The notes under the pieces were generated by a model. That model was given only the letters and a program-made list of their open reading frames with translations, made no database searches and was not told the origin of the DNA. Below, one piece after another: positions 17,168 through 27,321 of a stretch of 64,000 nucleotides of DNA (positions are counted from its first letter, which is position 1; the number at the start of each line of letters is the position of its first letter). Made by a program: the position numbers and the translations under genes. This DNA is from Leptospiraceae bacterium (lineage in GTDB: Bacteria; Spirochaetota; Leptospiria; Leptospirales; Leptospiraceae), in the NCBI GenBank assembly GCA_016708435.1, contig JADJFV010000033.1:124001-188000 (forward strand), given 5' to 3'.

Positions 17168-19483
17168 TTGGAGAAAAAGAGAATACTCATTGTCGAAAAT
17201 GATTTGGATATAGCAAGAACTCTAGCAGAATGCTTTAATAAATCGGGCTTCCGTGTTTCCCAATTTCAAAGTCTCAATTCTATTCTTCTCGAAGAAAATA
17301 ATTGCCAGTCAGATTTAATGCTAATTGATATTGACTCCCTAGAAAATGGAGAAGAAATCAAAAAGAAGCGAGATTTTTTTCAAGCTTTCGATACCCCTAT
17401 TCTCCTACTTTCCAATGATGAAAAAGCGGACTTGTCTGAAATCATTGAAATAACGTCTCCATTTGCAATTTTGTCTAAGAATTTTTCTGAATCAATATTA
17501 CTTTCATCTGCGAACATTGCATTGAGATTAAACCAGAAAATGCAAGAGCAACAAGAAAAGGAGAGAAAATTAACAGAAAATGTTGAGTTAATGCAAAACA
17601 TTTTAGATTGCTCGGCTGATTTTATTTTTGTAAAAGATAGAAATCTTCGAACAATTCTTTGCAATGAAATGGTCGCAAAGGCAGTCGGAAGAAAAGCTTC
17701 TGATTTAATCGGGCATAATGATATTGAAAATGGAGTTGATATTGAGTTAGTGAAAGGGAATCCAGAAAAAGGAATTCGAGGATATGAAAATGATGACCTT
17801 GCCGCTCTTGGAGGGGAAACTCTCAATAATCCGGCAGATCTTGTATACACAGATGGAAAAGTTTATGTATTTGATACAGTCAAACGTCCTCTTAGGAACC
17901 GAGATGGGGAGATCATTGGGCTACTCGGAATTAGCCGAGATATCACAGAAAGAAAAAATTCTGAGAGGCTACTTGCATCTGAAAGAGAACGACTTGCAGT
18001 AACTCTGCATAGTATTGGGGATGGAGTAATTTCAACTGACAGAGATGGAAAAATTTCTATGTTCAATAAAGCTGCAAAGGAACTGACAGGTTGGGATGCG
18101 ACGGAAGCAATTGGAATGCCATTACCAAATGTGTTTAGAATTGTAGATCAAATTTCCGGAACTCCATTAGAAAATCCAATCGAGAGAATTATCCGAACTA
18201 GAGAACGAATAGAATTATCTGCTAATACTAGTTTGGTGACAAGAGCAGGAAGAGAACTTATTATTTCTTATAGCGTTGACCCAATGCAGGATAATGAAAA
18301 TAAAATAATTGGCGTTGTAATTGTTTTTCGCGATATGACTGAAAAAATTAAACTCGAAGCGACGATTCAAAGAAATCAAAAATTAGAATCTATCGGAATT
18401 CTTGCAGGGGGAATTGCACATGACTTCAATAATCTCTTAGCTGGAATTTTTGGATATCTCGAAATTGCATTGATGTATAGTAAAGACCATCCAAGGATAG
18501 AGGAATATTTGAATAAGTCGTTATCAGCGTTCAATCGTGCGAAAGCGCTGACTCTTCAGCTTTTGACATTTTCGAAAGGTGGTGCGCCAATAAAAAAAAT
18601 GGTGAGACTCACTCCAATTTTAAAAGCGAGCATTCAATTTTCCCTCAGTGGATCAAATATTTCGGTTCAATATGATTTAGAAGAAAATCTATGGATGACT
18701 GAAATTGATGAAAATCAAATTAGCCAAGTCATCGATAATATTGCGATTAACGCACAACAAGCAATGCCTGACGGCGGCACATTAGTAGTGAAAGCTGAAA
18801 ATGTTTGGTTAAAACAAAAAGAATTCCCTCTTGATTCAAATCAAAGCTTTATCAAGGTTTCCTTTCAAGATGATGGTGTTGGAATTCAAAGAGAAATACT
18901 TCCCAGGATTTTTGATCCTTTTTTCTCTACCAAAACAAAAGGAACTGGACTTGGACTTACAACAGCATTTTCAATTATCAAAAGACATGGTGGCTTTTTC
19001 GATGTAGAATCTGTTCCAGGAAAGGGAACAATTTTCATTATCTATTTACCAGCTCAAAAAGGAAATGAAGTTAAAATTATAGATTCGAATGTGTCTACAA
19101 TTAAAGGTAAAGCAAGAATTCTACTCATGGACGATGAAGAATATCTTCAAGAGATTGAATCTGTCCGATTGGAAAAAATGGGCTATGAAGTTATTTTAGC
19201 GAGACATGGTGATGAAGCAATTCATATAATAAAAGAAGCAGAAAATGCTGGAAAAGAATTTCATTTATTTATATTGGATTTAACAATACCGGGAGGGAAA
19301 GGCGGGATTCAGACATTAGAAGAAATTCGAAAAATAAATACAAAAACACCTGCCATTATCGCAAGCGGCTATTCAGAATCACCCGCTATCTCAGACCCGA
19401 AGAACTTTGGATTTGTTGCAAGCTTAAAAAAGCCTTACTCTAAAGATGAATTACTAGTCATTTTCGAAAAACTATCCTTGTAG
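17168..19483 (+). CDS. Hybrid sensor histidine kinase (REC-PAS-PAS-HisKA-HATPase-REC)
   Basis: A cytoplasmic hybrid kinase of 771 residues with no membrane segment. Order: receiver domain (about 1-120, aspartate in LMLIDID), a first PAS domain (about 140-260), a second PAS (about 268-395), dimerisation domain with phospho-histidine in GGIAHDFNNLLAG, ATPase with N box NIAINAQQAMPDGG, DDGVGI and GTGLGL, then a second receiver (about 645-771, phospho-aspartate in FILDLTIPGG, lysine in LKKPYS). The start is TTG after an AGGA. The signal is unknown, and no response regulator with a DNA-binding domain lies beside it. Confidence 0.92.
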   Translation: MEKKRILIVENDLDIARTLAECFNKSGFRVSQFQSLNSILLEENNCQSDLMLIDIDSLENGEEIKKKRDFFQAFDTPILLLSNDEKADLSEIIEITSPFAILSKNFSESILLSSANIALRLNQKMQEQQEKERKLTENVELMQNILDCSADFIFVKDRNLRTILCNEMVAKAVGRKASDLIGHNDIENGVDIELVKGNPEKGIRGYENDDLAALGGETLNNPADLVYTDGKVYVFDTVKRPLRNRDGEIIGLLGISRDITERKNSERLLASERERLAVTLHSIGDGVISTDRDGKISMFNKAAKELTGWDATEAIGMPLPNVFRIVDQISGTPLENPIERIIRTRERIELSANTSLVTRAGRELIISYSVDPMQDNENKIIGVVIVFRDMTEKIKLEATIQRNQKLESIGILAGGIAHDFNNLLAGIFGYLEIALMYSKDHPRIEEYLNKSLSAFNRAKALTLQLLTFSKGGAPIKKMVRLTPILKASIQFSLSGSNISVQYDLEENLWMTEIDENQISQVIDNIAINAQQAMPDGGTLVVKAENVWLKQKEFPLDSNQSFIKVSFQDDGVGIQREILPRIFDPFFSTKTKGTGLGLTTAFSIIKRHGGFFDVESVPGKGTIFIIYLPAQKGNEVKIIDSNVSTIKGKARILLMDDEEYLQEIESVRLEKMGYEVILARHGDEAIHIIKEAENAGKEFHLFILDLTIPGGKGGIQTLEEIRKINTKTPAIIASGYSESPAISDPKNFGFVASLKKPYSKDELLVIFEKLSL

Positions 19484-19567
19484 CTCACCTTACTGCTCAA
19501 ATGCGTAAAGTTTAAAATAAAATTCGCACATAAGTTCATTTTCTGTCCTAAGTATTTAGGGAATGAT

Positions 19568-20869
19568 ATGAATTATAGCACAGAGCAAAAGGCAATTCTA
19601 GAAGACGACTCAAATTTCAAACAGGTAATTGCGGCGGCAGGATCCGGTAAGACAAGCACAATGATTGCGCTACTAGAGAAAGTAATTAGAGAGAACACAG
19701 AAGACCAAACCGAGATACTCGTGATTACCTTTTCAAGAAAAGCGGTAGGCGAAATCAAAGAGCGTTTAGAAAAAAAAGTAACTCATTCAGAAATACGAAT
19801 TCAAACATTTCATGCGTATTGCCTTTACATTTTACAAAAATACAATCCTGACTTTGCAACCACAGGAATCAAAATCATAGAGCCGAATGAAAAAGAAACT
19901 ATTTTTAAGGACTACTTCAAGAGAGAACGATTTGCGATCGGAGGAATTCCGTATGAGTTCTTGCTTTCTTCGACTGGAAATTTTTTAGAGAAACACTTTC
20001 CTAAAATTGCTATCGAGGTAAATAATACGTATGCACAATACAAAAAAGAAAATGGAAAGTTAGACTTCGATGACTTGGTTCAAATTTATCTTCAAGCACT
20101 ACGAGACAAAAAAGAATGGGCAATGGATGCAAGAAAAGAAGTCAAGCGAGTGATTGTAGACGAATTTCAAGATACAGACTTAAGTCAATTAGAGTGGCTA
20201 AGATTACTTAACCCCGAAAAGCTTTGTGTTGTGGGAGATGACTGGCAGGCGATTTACGGATTTAGAGGAGCGAGCACTGAACCATTTTTAAAGTTCAAAG
20301 ATTTTTTTACTCCTTGCTCGATACATTTTCTAACGACCAATTACCGTTCTCTTCCTGCAATAGTGCAAACGTCCGCTATACCGATTGGAAAAAATAAAAA
20401 GAATATTAAAAAGCAAGTTCAACCCTTTCGAAAAGGAATTGCCAATGTGTTTAAAATTTTTCTAGATGAAGAACAGACACTAGATAGCCTTTGTGAAAAA
20501 ATAAAACAGAGCGTGGTCGCTAATCCTGATTTAATGGTATTGTGTAGATCTAATTTTAGAATTCAACATCTCATTAAACTTGGAATTCCCGAAACGAACA
20601 TTATCACAATTCATGCCTCGAAAGGATTGGAATTTGGAACGGTGTTTGTAGATTTACAATCAGGTTGGAATATCAAAATCAACGAAGACCCGGAAATCAT
20701 TGAAGAAGAAAGGAGGATTCTTTATGTTGCCCTTAGCCGTGCCAAAGACAACCTTTATATTTTTGGAAATCGCAAACAAAAAAAAGACTTGATCGAAGAC
20801 AATTTCTTTGGCTACTTCCGATTTGCCGTTCGAGAGATTCAGCTAGGACGGATAAAAGAATGTGCTTAA
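19568..20869 (+). CDS. Short UvrD/Rep-type superfamily 1 helicase
   Basis: It carries the SF1A helicase motifs in order: Q motif (NYSTEQKAIL), Walker A AAAGSGKTS (residues 22-30), ITFSRKAVGEI, DEFQDT, GDDWQAIYGFRGA, NYRS, TIHASKGLEF and RRILYVALSRAKDNLYI. At 433 residues it is far shorter than UvrD, Rep or PcrA (about 650-750). The cut falls mostly in the insert between motifs IV and V that forms the 2B domain. It probably still moves along or unwinds DNA 3'-5'. The start follows GGGAATGAT. The stop overlaps the convergent phosphatase gene by four bases. Confidence 0.88.
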   Translation: MNYSTEQKAILEDDSNFKQVIAAAGSGKTSTMIALLEKVIRENTEDQTEILVITFSRKAVGEIKERLEKKVTHSEIRIQTFHAYCLYILQKYNPDFATTGIKIIEPNEKETIFKDYFKRERFAIGGIPYEFLLSSTGNFLEKHFPKIAIEVNNTYAQYKKENGKLDFDDLVQIYLQALRDKKEWAMDARKEVKRVIVDEFQDTDLSQLEWLRLLNPEKLCVVGDDWQAIYGFRGASTEPFLKFKDFFTPCSIHFLTTNYRSLPAIVQTSAIPIGKNKKNIKKQVQPFRKGIANVFKIFLDEEQTLDSLCEKIKQSVVANPDLMVLCRSNFRIQHLIKLGIPETNIITIHASKGLEFGTVFVDLQSGWNIKINEDPEIIEEERRILYVALSRAKDNLYIFGNRKQKKDLIEDNFFGYFRFAVREIQLGRIKECA

Positions 20870-21540
20870 TTTAGTTTCAATTGCTTCTTAAAGTTATTCA
20901 CAATGTCTTCTACCGATAGTCTAAGATAATTTTTTGTTTGCTGACTTTTGATTATAATTCTTTCCGGCAAGACAACTCCAGATAAATGTCCTCCCAAGGA
21001 ACAACCTGTATCTACTAGGATTTTATTGTCTCCGAATAGAACCTCTGGAACATGGATATGTCCATGCACTACTATTTTAGAAGTGATATTCTTGAAGTCA
21101 TTTTTCCAATAAGTAAATACATAATCCTCTTCAGATTGCTGATTTAGCGGTTTATTTGGATTTAACCCTGAATGCGTAAAAATATAATTTTCGGTTTCGT
21201 AAATGAATACTAAATTATCCTTTAGCCACTGAAAGTTCGATTCTGAAATTTCATTCCTTTTTAAATATTGACTCTTCTCTTTTTTGTCCTTTATCGCGTC
21301 CATTGTCTGAAATAACCACAATTCGTGATTTCCAAAGAGAAAAATTGCATTTTCTAACTCGCGTAGTCGTGACAGAGTTTCATTTACCGAAGGTCCTCTG
21401 TCTATATAATCTCCTAAAAAAATAAGTTGATGGTCAGGGTAAGAATTGGCATAGTCTAAGATTTCATTCAGCGCATCTAAACAACCATGAATGTCACCAA
21501 TGGCTAAATAATTTTCTTTTTTCACTTTAGCCATTGGCAT
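20866..21540 (-). CDS. Calcineurin-like (PPP-family) serine/threonine phosphatase
   Basis: 224 residues with the metallophosphoesterase motifs GDIHGC, GDYIDRGPS, GNHE, THSG and VVHGHIH that bind the two metals. The sequence is closest in layout to bacterial PrpA/PrpE and ApaH-related phosphatases. The substrate could be a phosphoprotein or a dinucleoside tetraphosphate. It lies 16 bases after the glycosyltransferase-like gene on the same strand, so the two are probably co-transcribed. Confidence 0.88.
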   Translation of the reverse strand: MPMAKVKKENYLAIGDIHGCLDALNEILDYANSYPDHQLIFLGDYIDRGPSVNETLSRLRELENAIFLFGNHELWLFQTMDAIKDKKEKSQYLKRNEISESNFQWLKDNLVFIYETENYIFTHSGLNPNKPLNQQSEEDYVFTYWKNDFKNITSKIVVHGHIHVPEVLFGDNKILVDTGCSLGGHLSGVVLPERIIIKSQQTKNYLRLSVEDIVNNFKKQLKLN

Positions 21541-21556
21541 ATACCTTTGCGATGAT

Positions 21557-22960
21557 TTAAAGTAACTTTACCGCCATCTCTACAGCATTTTTAGCGCCAT
21601 CATAGATTCCATCGTGTGCATTGCGGATAACGCATTCATTCATACGCTGTAAGATTTGATTTTGCTCTGTAAGAAGTTTTACCATTTCAAATGCATGTTC
21701 GGGCTCTCTACATTCAGTCGTTCCTTCGCCAAGCTCCATAGAACGAAATGCAGAAGCTGCTTCGTGATCTCCAACCCGACGAATGAAAATTTTAGGAACG
21801 GGGTAAAAGGCTAATTCGGAAGGTTTTGTAACTAAAATATCAGACACACGAATCAAATAATCAGTCGTAGTAAAGGCTTCGTAGTAATTTGCATAAGAGA
21901 AAATTGTAATAGGAGCAAGTTTTGTTTCTTCTTTAGAATCAAAACTATGAGTCTTACAAAATTCGAGAAGAGATTTCCAATCACTGACAATATTATAATT
22001 TAAACCCATCGAAGCAAACTCAGTCTTGAATGTTTCAAAGATATTTGCATGATCGCCTGCGTTGATAAACAGGTGTAATTCGCCATTCTTCAATTTATTC
22101 TTAATCTTGTCGATGAGACTAAGAGTATAATTCTTCTGCGCACCGGCTCCACCGATTGGAAGAAGAAGACGTTTTGGTTTTTGTTTTTCAATGCGCTCAA
22201 TACGGGCTTTAGAGTCTGCTTCAACGTTAGTTACTATAGGCTCAGGAACCCAATGACCAGCGATTTGTAAATTTTCTTTGGGAACACCCATATCAATAAA
22301 CTTATGATAAGACGCAGGACTCTGAACTAAATTCAAAGCACCCGGAACGAGTAAATAGTATTGCGGATAATTGTCACAAATCAAGTGGATAACATTGGTA
22401 AACCCCGCTTCGACAGCGACTTGACCATTGAGCGGATAAGTGGAAATATACGGCAGAGAACGAGAAAGATCGGACATCATATTTGCATAACTCTCAGCGA
22501 GAAGAGCAGAAAGATAAAGAGAGCCAATGTTTCCCTGTGCAGTGAGTTGCCCCCAAGCCCATTCAATCGGACCGCCCCACTCAGAAGAGGCACGACTCAT
22601 CTGACTATAAAGTCCATCAATTTCTTTGATGGCAACGGCTTCATTGGACTGAATACCGAGAAGATCATGTAGATACGGTTTCACTTTTTTGGCGAGCACC
22701 CAGGAGTAAACGGCATACGCCATACGATGATGACCGTAGCCCATACGAATTGTGCCAACCAAAATTCCTTTGTCTACTTGACAACCATCACCACGCTGGA
22801 AAATTTCTAGTCCACCAAGAATTGGGGATGGTTTAGAACTGAGAAAAATCTTCTCGTCTGATTTAATGCCGTAACGTAAAAATATCGCTGACTTAATTAA
22901 CTGTGAGTAAGCGACTGTGATGAAATTTGGTTTCAAACCAAAAAGTTTTTCTTTGTTCAT
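21557..22960 (-). CDS. GT28/MGDG-synthase-like glycosyltransferase (putative)
   Basis: 467 residues. GTIRMGYGHHRMAYAV near residue 70 resembles the N-terminal GxGH motif of MurG and diacylglycerol glycosyltransferases. LICDNYPQYYLLVPGALNLV followed by MGVPKENLQIAGHWV matches the linker region of that family. LLPIGGAGAQKN and VSDILVTKPSELAFYPVP look like the C-terminal nucleotide-sugar half. It probably makes a glycolipid at the inner membrane. The family call is by motif only, and the acceptor is unknown. Confidence 0.55.
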   Translation of the reverse strand: MNKEKLFGLKPNFITVAYSQLIKSAIFLRYGIKSDEKIFLSSKPSPILGGLEIFQRGDGCQVDKGILVGTIRMGYGHHRMAYAVYSWVLAKKVKPYLHDLLGIQSNEAVAIKEIDGLYSQMSRASSEWGGPIEWAWGQLTAQGNIGSLYLSALLAESYANMMSDLSRSLPYISTYPLNGQVAVEAGFTNVIHLICDNYPQYYLLVPGALNLVQSPASYHKFIDMGVPKENLQIAGHWVPEPIVTNVEADSKARIERIEKQKPKRLLLPIGGAGAQKNYTLSLIDKIKNKLKNGELHLFINAGDHANIFETFKTEFASMGLNYNIVSDWKSLLEFCKTHSFDSKEETKLAPITIFSYANYYEAFTTTDYLIRVSDILVTKPSELAFYPVPKIFIRRVGDHEAASAFRSMELGEGTTECREPEHAFEMVKLLTEQNQILQRMNECVIRNAHDGIYDGAKNAVEMAVKLL

Positions 22961-23091
22961 TGTTTAAAATTCCTATCTAATAAGAATATAGGAAAAGAAA
23001 GGTTTTTATGTGAAAGTATTTTTTTAATTCAAATCAAAAAATATTTGTTCTCTTGAGCAAGAAGTTTTATGGTAACCAAACGAGAATAAAT

Positions 23092-23868
23092 ATGAATAAT
23101 CTAATTTCCTTTTTTGTTGCATCCCTCATCGTAATAGCTGCCGCTTTCGGTTTATTCAAATTAGTCGGAACAGGAGAATTTATGGATTGGTTAGTTGGTT
23201 CCCTTTCTATTATTTGGATGCTCTTTGTAGTGACGATTCCCTGGAATGCTTATTTCAAAGCAAGAGAAATCATTTACGAAGCAGAAATCTCCAAACTAAA
23301 GAACATTTCAGTCAGCGAAGAAGGCTTATTATTCGCTGAGAAAGTAGGAAGAAGATCTTTTTTTCTTTCCATCGGATTACACATAGTATCCGCTCTTGTA
23401 TTATTTTGGGTAGCCTATTCGCAAATTAGCATTGTAGGTTATTACTCTTCCCTTTTAATTCTTCTTTTAACATTTCTTAGACCCGGAATTCGGTTTTATG
23501 AATATCTTCAGAAAAAATTAGAAATGATTCGCGAAGAATTTCATTATCCAAGAGAAGACATCGAATTACTTAAACATAAATTGGAAGAAGCAGGTTATTT
23601 GTTAAACCCTGATCTTAAAAGTGGTTCTTGGAAAGTAGCAGTAGACGATCAATTGTTGACAATGACATCTAAACTAGAACATCTCGAAAACAAACTTTCA
23701 GATAATTCTCAGCTAATCAAAGAAAATAAAATCGCACTCGATAAAGAATTAAGCACTCAATTAGAATCAATTCGAAAAGAAAACCAAGATCAAATTTCTA
23801 AAATTGTAGAGCACGGCGAAGTAGTAGAAAGTTTATCTGTCATTGGGAAATATTTGAAGAAGATGTGA
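23092..23868 (+). CDS. Membrane protein with C-terminal coiled coil (258 aa)
   Basis: I do not recognise a family. Two hydrophobic segments fill the first 55 residues, two more occur around residues 90-140, and the last 110 residues are a long charged coiled coil (SKLEHLENKLSDNSQLIKEN). This resembles a membrane-anchored scaffold. The frame has a TTG at 23053, but ATG 23092 is preferred because GAGAATAAAT lies directly before it. It is divergent from the glycosyltransferase-like gene. Confidence 0.65.
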   Translation: MNNLISFFVASLIVIAAAFGLFKLVGTGEFMDWLVGSLSIIWMLFVVTIPWNAYFKAREIIYEAEISKLKNISVSEEGLLFAEKVGRRSFFLSIGLHIVSALVLFWVAYSQISIVGYYSSLLILLLTFLRPGIRFYEYLQKKLEMIREEFHYPREDIELLKHKLEEAGYLLNPDLKSGSWKVAVDDQLLTMTSKLEHLENKLSDNSQLIKENKIALDKELSTQLESIRKENQDQISKIVEHGEVVESLSVIGKYLKKM

Positions 23869-23937
23869 AGATTTTTTTCGTAGATTTAATTTTCACCACT
23901 CAAAAATTTTCGACACACAACCTTTTTCCTTCTTGAA

Positions 23938-24023
23938 ACCCCCAACAGAAAAACTCGGGGGTGACATATAAATGACAAAGTCAAACTTTATTGAACGATA
24001 GATCAAACTTAATCTATCATTCA
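23938..24023. terminator. Two hairpins between convergent genes
   Basis: ACCCCC (23938-23943) pairs with GGGGGT (23957-23962). TGAACGATAGAT (23992-24003) pairs imperfectly with ATCTATCATTCA (24012-24023). They lie between the ends of the coiled-coil gene and ileS. T-runs are weak, so termination is plausible but not certain. Confidence 0.45.
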
Positions 24024-24033
24024 ACATTCCTAA

Positions 24034-26784
24034 TTAACCCACCGCCGCTTTACATCTTTCACATAACCCACCCTTGTGGATATCGCGTGTATGTCGCCAG
24101 CAGCGCGGGCATTCGGGATTAGCCGGTAGAGTGACTTCAATTAAGAACTCATCGTTTTCGGCAGAGCTGAGTAGAGTGTGTTCGACTGAATTGCCAATTG
24201 GTTCAAATTCTACTTGAGAGACTACATAGAACAATTCGAAATCTTCGCAGGTAAAAAGTTTTTCTAGGATAGAAGAATTTTTATAGCTCACGAAAAGTTT
24301 TGCTTCGAGTGATTTTCCTATCTTTCCGTTTTGGCGAGCGTTCTCGAGTGCTTTTTGGACTAATTCTTTTGTCTCGAATACCTTTTCGAATTTCTGAATT
24401 AAAACTTCGTTTTTGTAAGCAGTTAAGTCAGGAAATTTTTCTAGGAACACAGAAGTTTTCTTTCCATAATTTTCCCAAACTTCTTCGGAAGTAAAGCTTA
24501 GAACTGGTGCGAGTAATACAACTAACGACTCGAGGATAACGGCTAACGCAGTGCAAGAAGAGCGTCTTGTTTTAGAGTCTCTTCGATCGCAATACATTCT
24601 ATCGCGGATGATTTCAAAGTAGTCTTGTGATAATTCACTTACACAAAATTTTAAAACCTTTTGATAAATCTGGTGGAATTGAAAAGTTTCATAAGAAGAC
24701 TTTAACTCTTCTGCAAGAATGTAAAGTTGTGCAAGATAGTATTGGTCAATCTCTTCCATTTCGGGATAAGGAACAGTATCCGCAGTTGTGTGACCTGCAA
24801 GATTTCCAAGTAGATAACGGAAGGTATTTCGAATCTTACGATACTGCTCACTTACGTTCTTGATGCTTTCTTTTCCGATTTTTACATCATCTCTAAAATC
24901 TTGAGAAGAAACCCATAGACGCAAAATATCAGCACCATAAACATTGATGATATCCGTTGTCGGATTAACGACATTACCCATTGACTTAGACATAGCATGA
25001 CCTTTTTCATCTAGCACATAACCATGAGTAAGCACAGTTTTATAAGGAGGAATGCCGCGTAACGCCATCGAAGGCCAGAGACTGGATTGAAACCAACCCC
25101 TATGTTGATCCGAGCCTTCTAAATAAAGGTCAGCAGGAGATTCTCCTTTGTAATCAAGCACTGCAAAATTAGAAACGCCAGAATCAAACCAAACGTCTAA
25201 GATATCATTTTCTTTGATTACGTCTTTTACATCCCCGAACGGCAACTTGATATTAGGCGGAAGTAGGTCTTTTGGTTCACGGGTATACCAAACTTCGATA
25301 CCTTCTTTTTTTACGATGTCCACAAAGTATTTTACAGTTTCGGGAGTCATGAAGGTTTCGCCATTAGCCAATCGAAAGGCAGGAATTGGAACTCCCCAAT
25401 TTCTCTGACGAGACAAACACCAATCAGGACGGTTCTCTACCATCGAGCGGATACGGGTGATTCCCCAATCAGGAACCCATTTTACTTTGTCGATTGCCTC
25501 TAGAGAATTTTTGCGTAAATCCTTTTCGTCGATTTTAAAAAACCACTGTGGAGTTGCACGAAAAATTAAAGGCTTTTTACTTCTCCAGCTATGGGGATAC
25601 TGATGCTCAAAGGTTGAGTAATGCACTAACGCATTCTTTTCTTTTAGTAATTCCACAATCTTTGGATTTGCTTCAAATATTTGGATTCCTTCCATGAGCG
25701 CAAACTCATGAGTATACTTTCCGCGATCATCCACCGGACTATACGGTTCAAGTCCAGCTGCGATTCCCACTCTATAGTCATCCATACCATGACCGGGTGC
25801 GGTATGCACACAACCAGTTCCCGCTTCTAGAGTTACGTGATTTCCAAAAAGAGGAATCGAAACTCTATCAACAAAAGGATGTTGAAATTTTAATTTAGAT
25901 AATTCATCCGAAGAAATGGATTTTACTTTTTCTAATTTGATTTCACATTTTGCTTCTACGGATTCTTTTAGTCCATCGGCTAATATGAGTTTGCCATGAG
26001 ACTCAGAGGAATACACGGAGTATTCGATGTCTTTGTTAAAACAAATTGCCAAGTTCGCAGGAAGAGTCCAGGGAGTAGTTGTCCAGATGAGGCAACTTGT
26101 ATTAGCCTCTCCTACGACTGGAAATTTTACATAGATAGAAGGAGAGGTATGGTTCGCATACTCTATCTCAGCCTCAGCATGAGCCGTGCCGAGCGCAATA
26201 CACCAATATACCGGCTTCTTGCCTTTGTAAACATAACCGTTACTAAATAAATCACCAAACACTTCGATGATCTTTGCTTCGTAATCAGGACTCATCGTGA
26301 GATACTTTCTATCTTCATCAAAGAAACAAAGAAATCGACTTAAGTCTTCGCTTTGTTTACCCACGTATTCATTTGCATACTCACGGCATTTTTTTCTAAG
26401 CTCGGTCGGACTTGTATTAGGTGCATCCTTTCCTAGATTTTTTAAAACTTGCACTTCAATTGGAAGACCATGACAATCCCAGCCTGGAATAATATCTGTA
26501 TGAAAGCCCGCGAGATGTTTTGATTTTACAATGATGTCTTTTAGAATTTTATTTAAAGAATGTCCCACATGGAAATTTCCATTTGCATAAGGAGGTCCGT
26601 CATGCAGCACATAGCTCTTAGCCGCAGATCGAGATTCGCGCATCTTGGTAAAAAGTTTTTCTTTCTTCCACTTCGCGATAGTCGCAGGCTCTCTTTTGGA
26701 AAGATCCGCTTTCATCGGGAATTCTGTGGTCGGCAAAATGACTGTTTTTGAGTAAGGGTTTTCTTGTTTCTTATCTTCTTTCAT
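24034..26784 (-). CDS. ileS: Isoleucine--tRNA ligase
   Basis: Class I aminoacyl-tRNA synthetase that charges tRNA-Ile. The 916-residue length is normal for the bacterial type. The HIGH signature is in PPYANGNFHVGHSLNKILK (near residue 65), the editing domain region carries TTPWTLPAN and GTGCVHTAPGHG, and the KMSKS loop reads AMSKSMGN. The C-terminal zinc site CPRCWRHT...CERC near residue 895 is intact. It stands alone in its unit. Confidence 0.98.
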   Translation of the reverse strand: MKEDKKQENPYSKTVILPTTEFPMKADLSKREPATIAKWKKEKLFTKMRESRSAAKSYVLHDGPPYANGNFHVGHSLNKILKDIIVKSKHLAGFHTDIIPGWDCHGLPIEVQVLKNLGKDAPNTSPTELRKKCREYANEYVGKQSEDLSRFLCFFDEDRKYLTMSPDYEAKIIEVFGDLFSNGYVYKGKKPVYWCIALGTAHAEAEIEYANHTSPSIYVKFPVVGEANTSCLIWTTTPWTLPANLAICFNKDIEYSVYSSESHGKLILADGLKESVEAKCEIKLEKVKSISSDELSKLKFQHPFVDRVSIPLFGNHVTLEAGTGCVHTAPGHGMDDYRVGIAAGLEPYSPVDDRGKYTHEFALMEGIQIFEANPKIVELLKEKNALVHYSTFEHQYPHSWRSKKPLIFRATPQWFFKIDEKDLRKNSLEAIDKVKWVPDWGITRIRSMVENRPDWCLSRQRNWGVPIPAFRLANGETFMTPETVKYFVDIVKKEGIEVWYTREPKDLLPPNIKLPFGDVKDVIKENDILDVWFDSGVSNFAVLDYKGESPADLYLEGSDQHRGWFQSSLWPSMALRGIPPYKTVLTHGYVLDEKGHAMSKSMGNVVNPTTDIINVYGADILRLWVSSQDFRDDVKIGKESIKNVSEQYRKIRNTFRYLLGNLAGHTTADTVPYPEMEEIDQYYLAQLYILAEELKSSYETFQFHQIYQKVLKFCVSELSQDYFEIIRDRMYCDRRDSKTRRSSCTALAVILESLVVLLAPVLSFTSEEVWENYGKKTSVFLEKFPDLTAYKNEVLIQKFEKVFETKELVQKALENARQNGKIGKSLEAKLFVSYKNSSILEKLFTCEDFELFYVVSQVEFEPIGNSVEHTLLSSAENDEFLIEVTLPANPECPRCWRHTRDIHKGGLCERCKAAVG

Positions 26785-27321
26785 ACACCTGTCATTTTTT
26801 TAAAATAGGGAAATATTTCTATTTGAAAATTAAACAAGATTTACCAGGCGAAGGCGAAGGTCGCGAATACTTGGAGCGAAGGGTGGAATGAACACCGAGG
26901 ACACCGATAAAAGATACGATATGCTTATTATAAGGTCGGTTCGGTGTTCATTTGTCATCCCCATTATGTTTCGACCCTAGAGAGAAACATTGAGTTTCGT
27001 TTTTTGTCGGGGATATCAAGAAGGCGAACAAACGTTTGTTCGCCTTCAAGAGGTTTCACGACATCAAATGGCATTTCAAAGATTACCACCGATAAAAGAT
27101 TGGAAGTCGTTTTAGGTGATTGTTAATGCTTTAAATTTATGGAAAAGAAGAACCCACAAAGAGCACAAAGAAAAAACACACAAAGCACACTAAGAAAAAT
27201 GATTCACTTTGTGTTCTTTGTGAAAACCATTGTGACCTTCGTGTTTAAAAAATCCCTATGTTGACAGCATTAATGGATATAACACACGTCGCTTAAAACT
27301 ACCTCTGCGTTGTCAGTCAGG
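26785..27321. repeat. Repeat-rich intergenic region with 28-base palindrome
   Basis: No supportable gene. It holds a 14-base direct repeat CACCGATAAAAGAT (26902-26915 and 27087-27100), a perfect 28-base palindrome at 27020-27047 (half-site GAAGGCGAACAAAC), an ATCCCC/GGGGAT pair flanking it, and CACAAAG-type simple repeats at 27155-27215 that can fold back on one another (CTTTGTGTTCTTTGTG). It looks like a graveyard of small non-autonomous repeats. Confidence 0.55.

Noticed and set aside
26785..27321. CRISPR array suggested by repeated short motifs
   Set aside because: The repeats are few, unevenly spaced and palindromic. There are no regular spacers and no cas genes.
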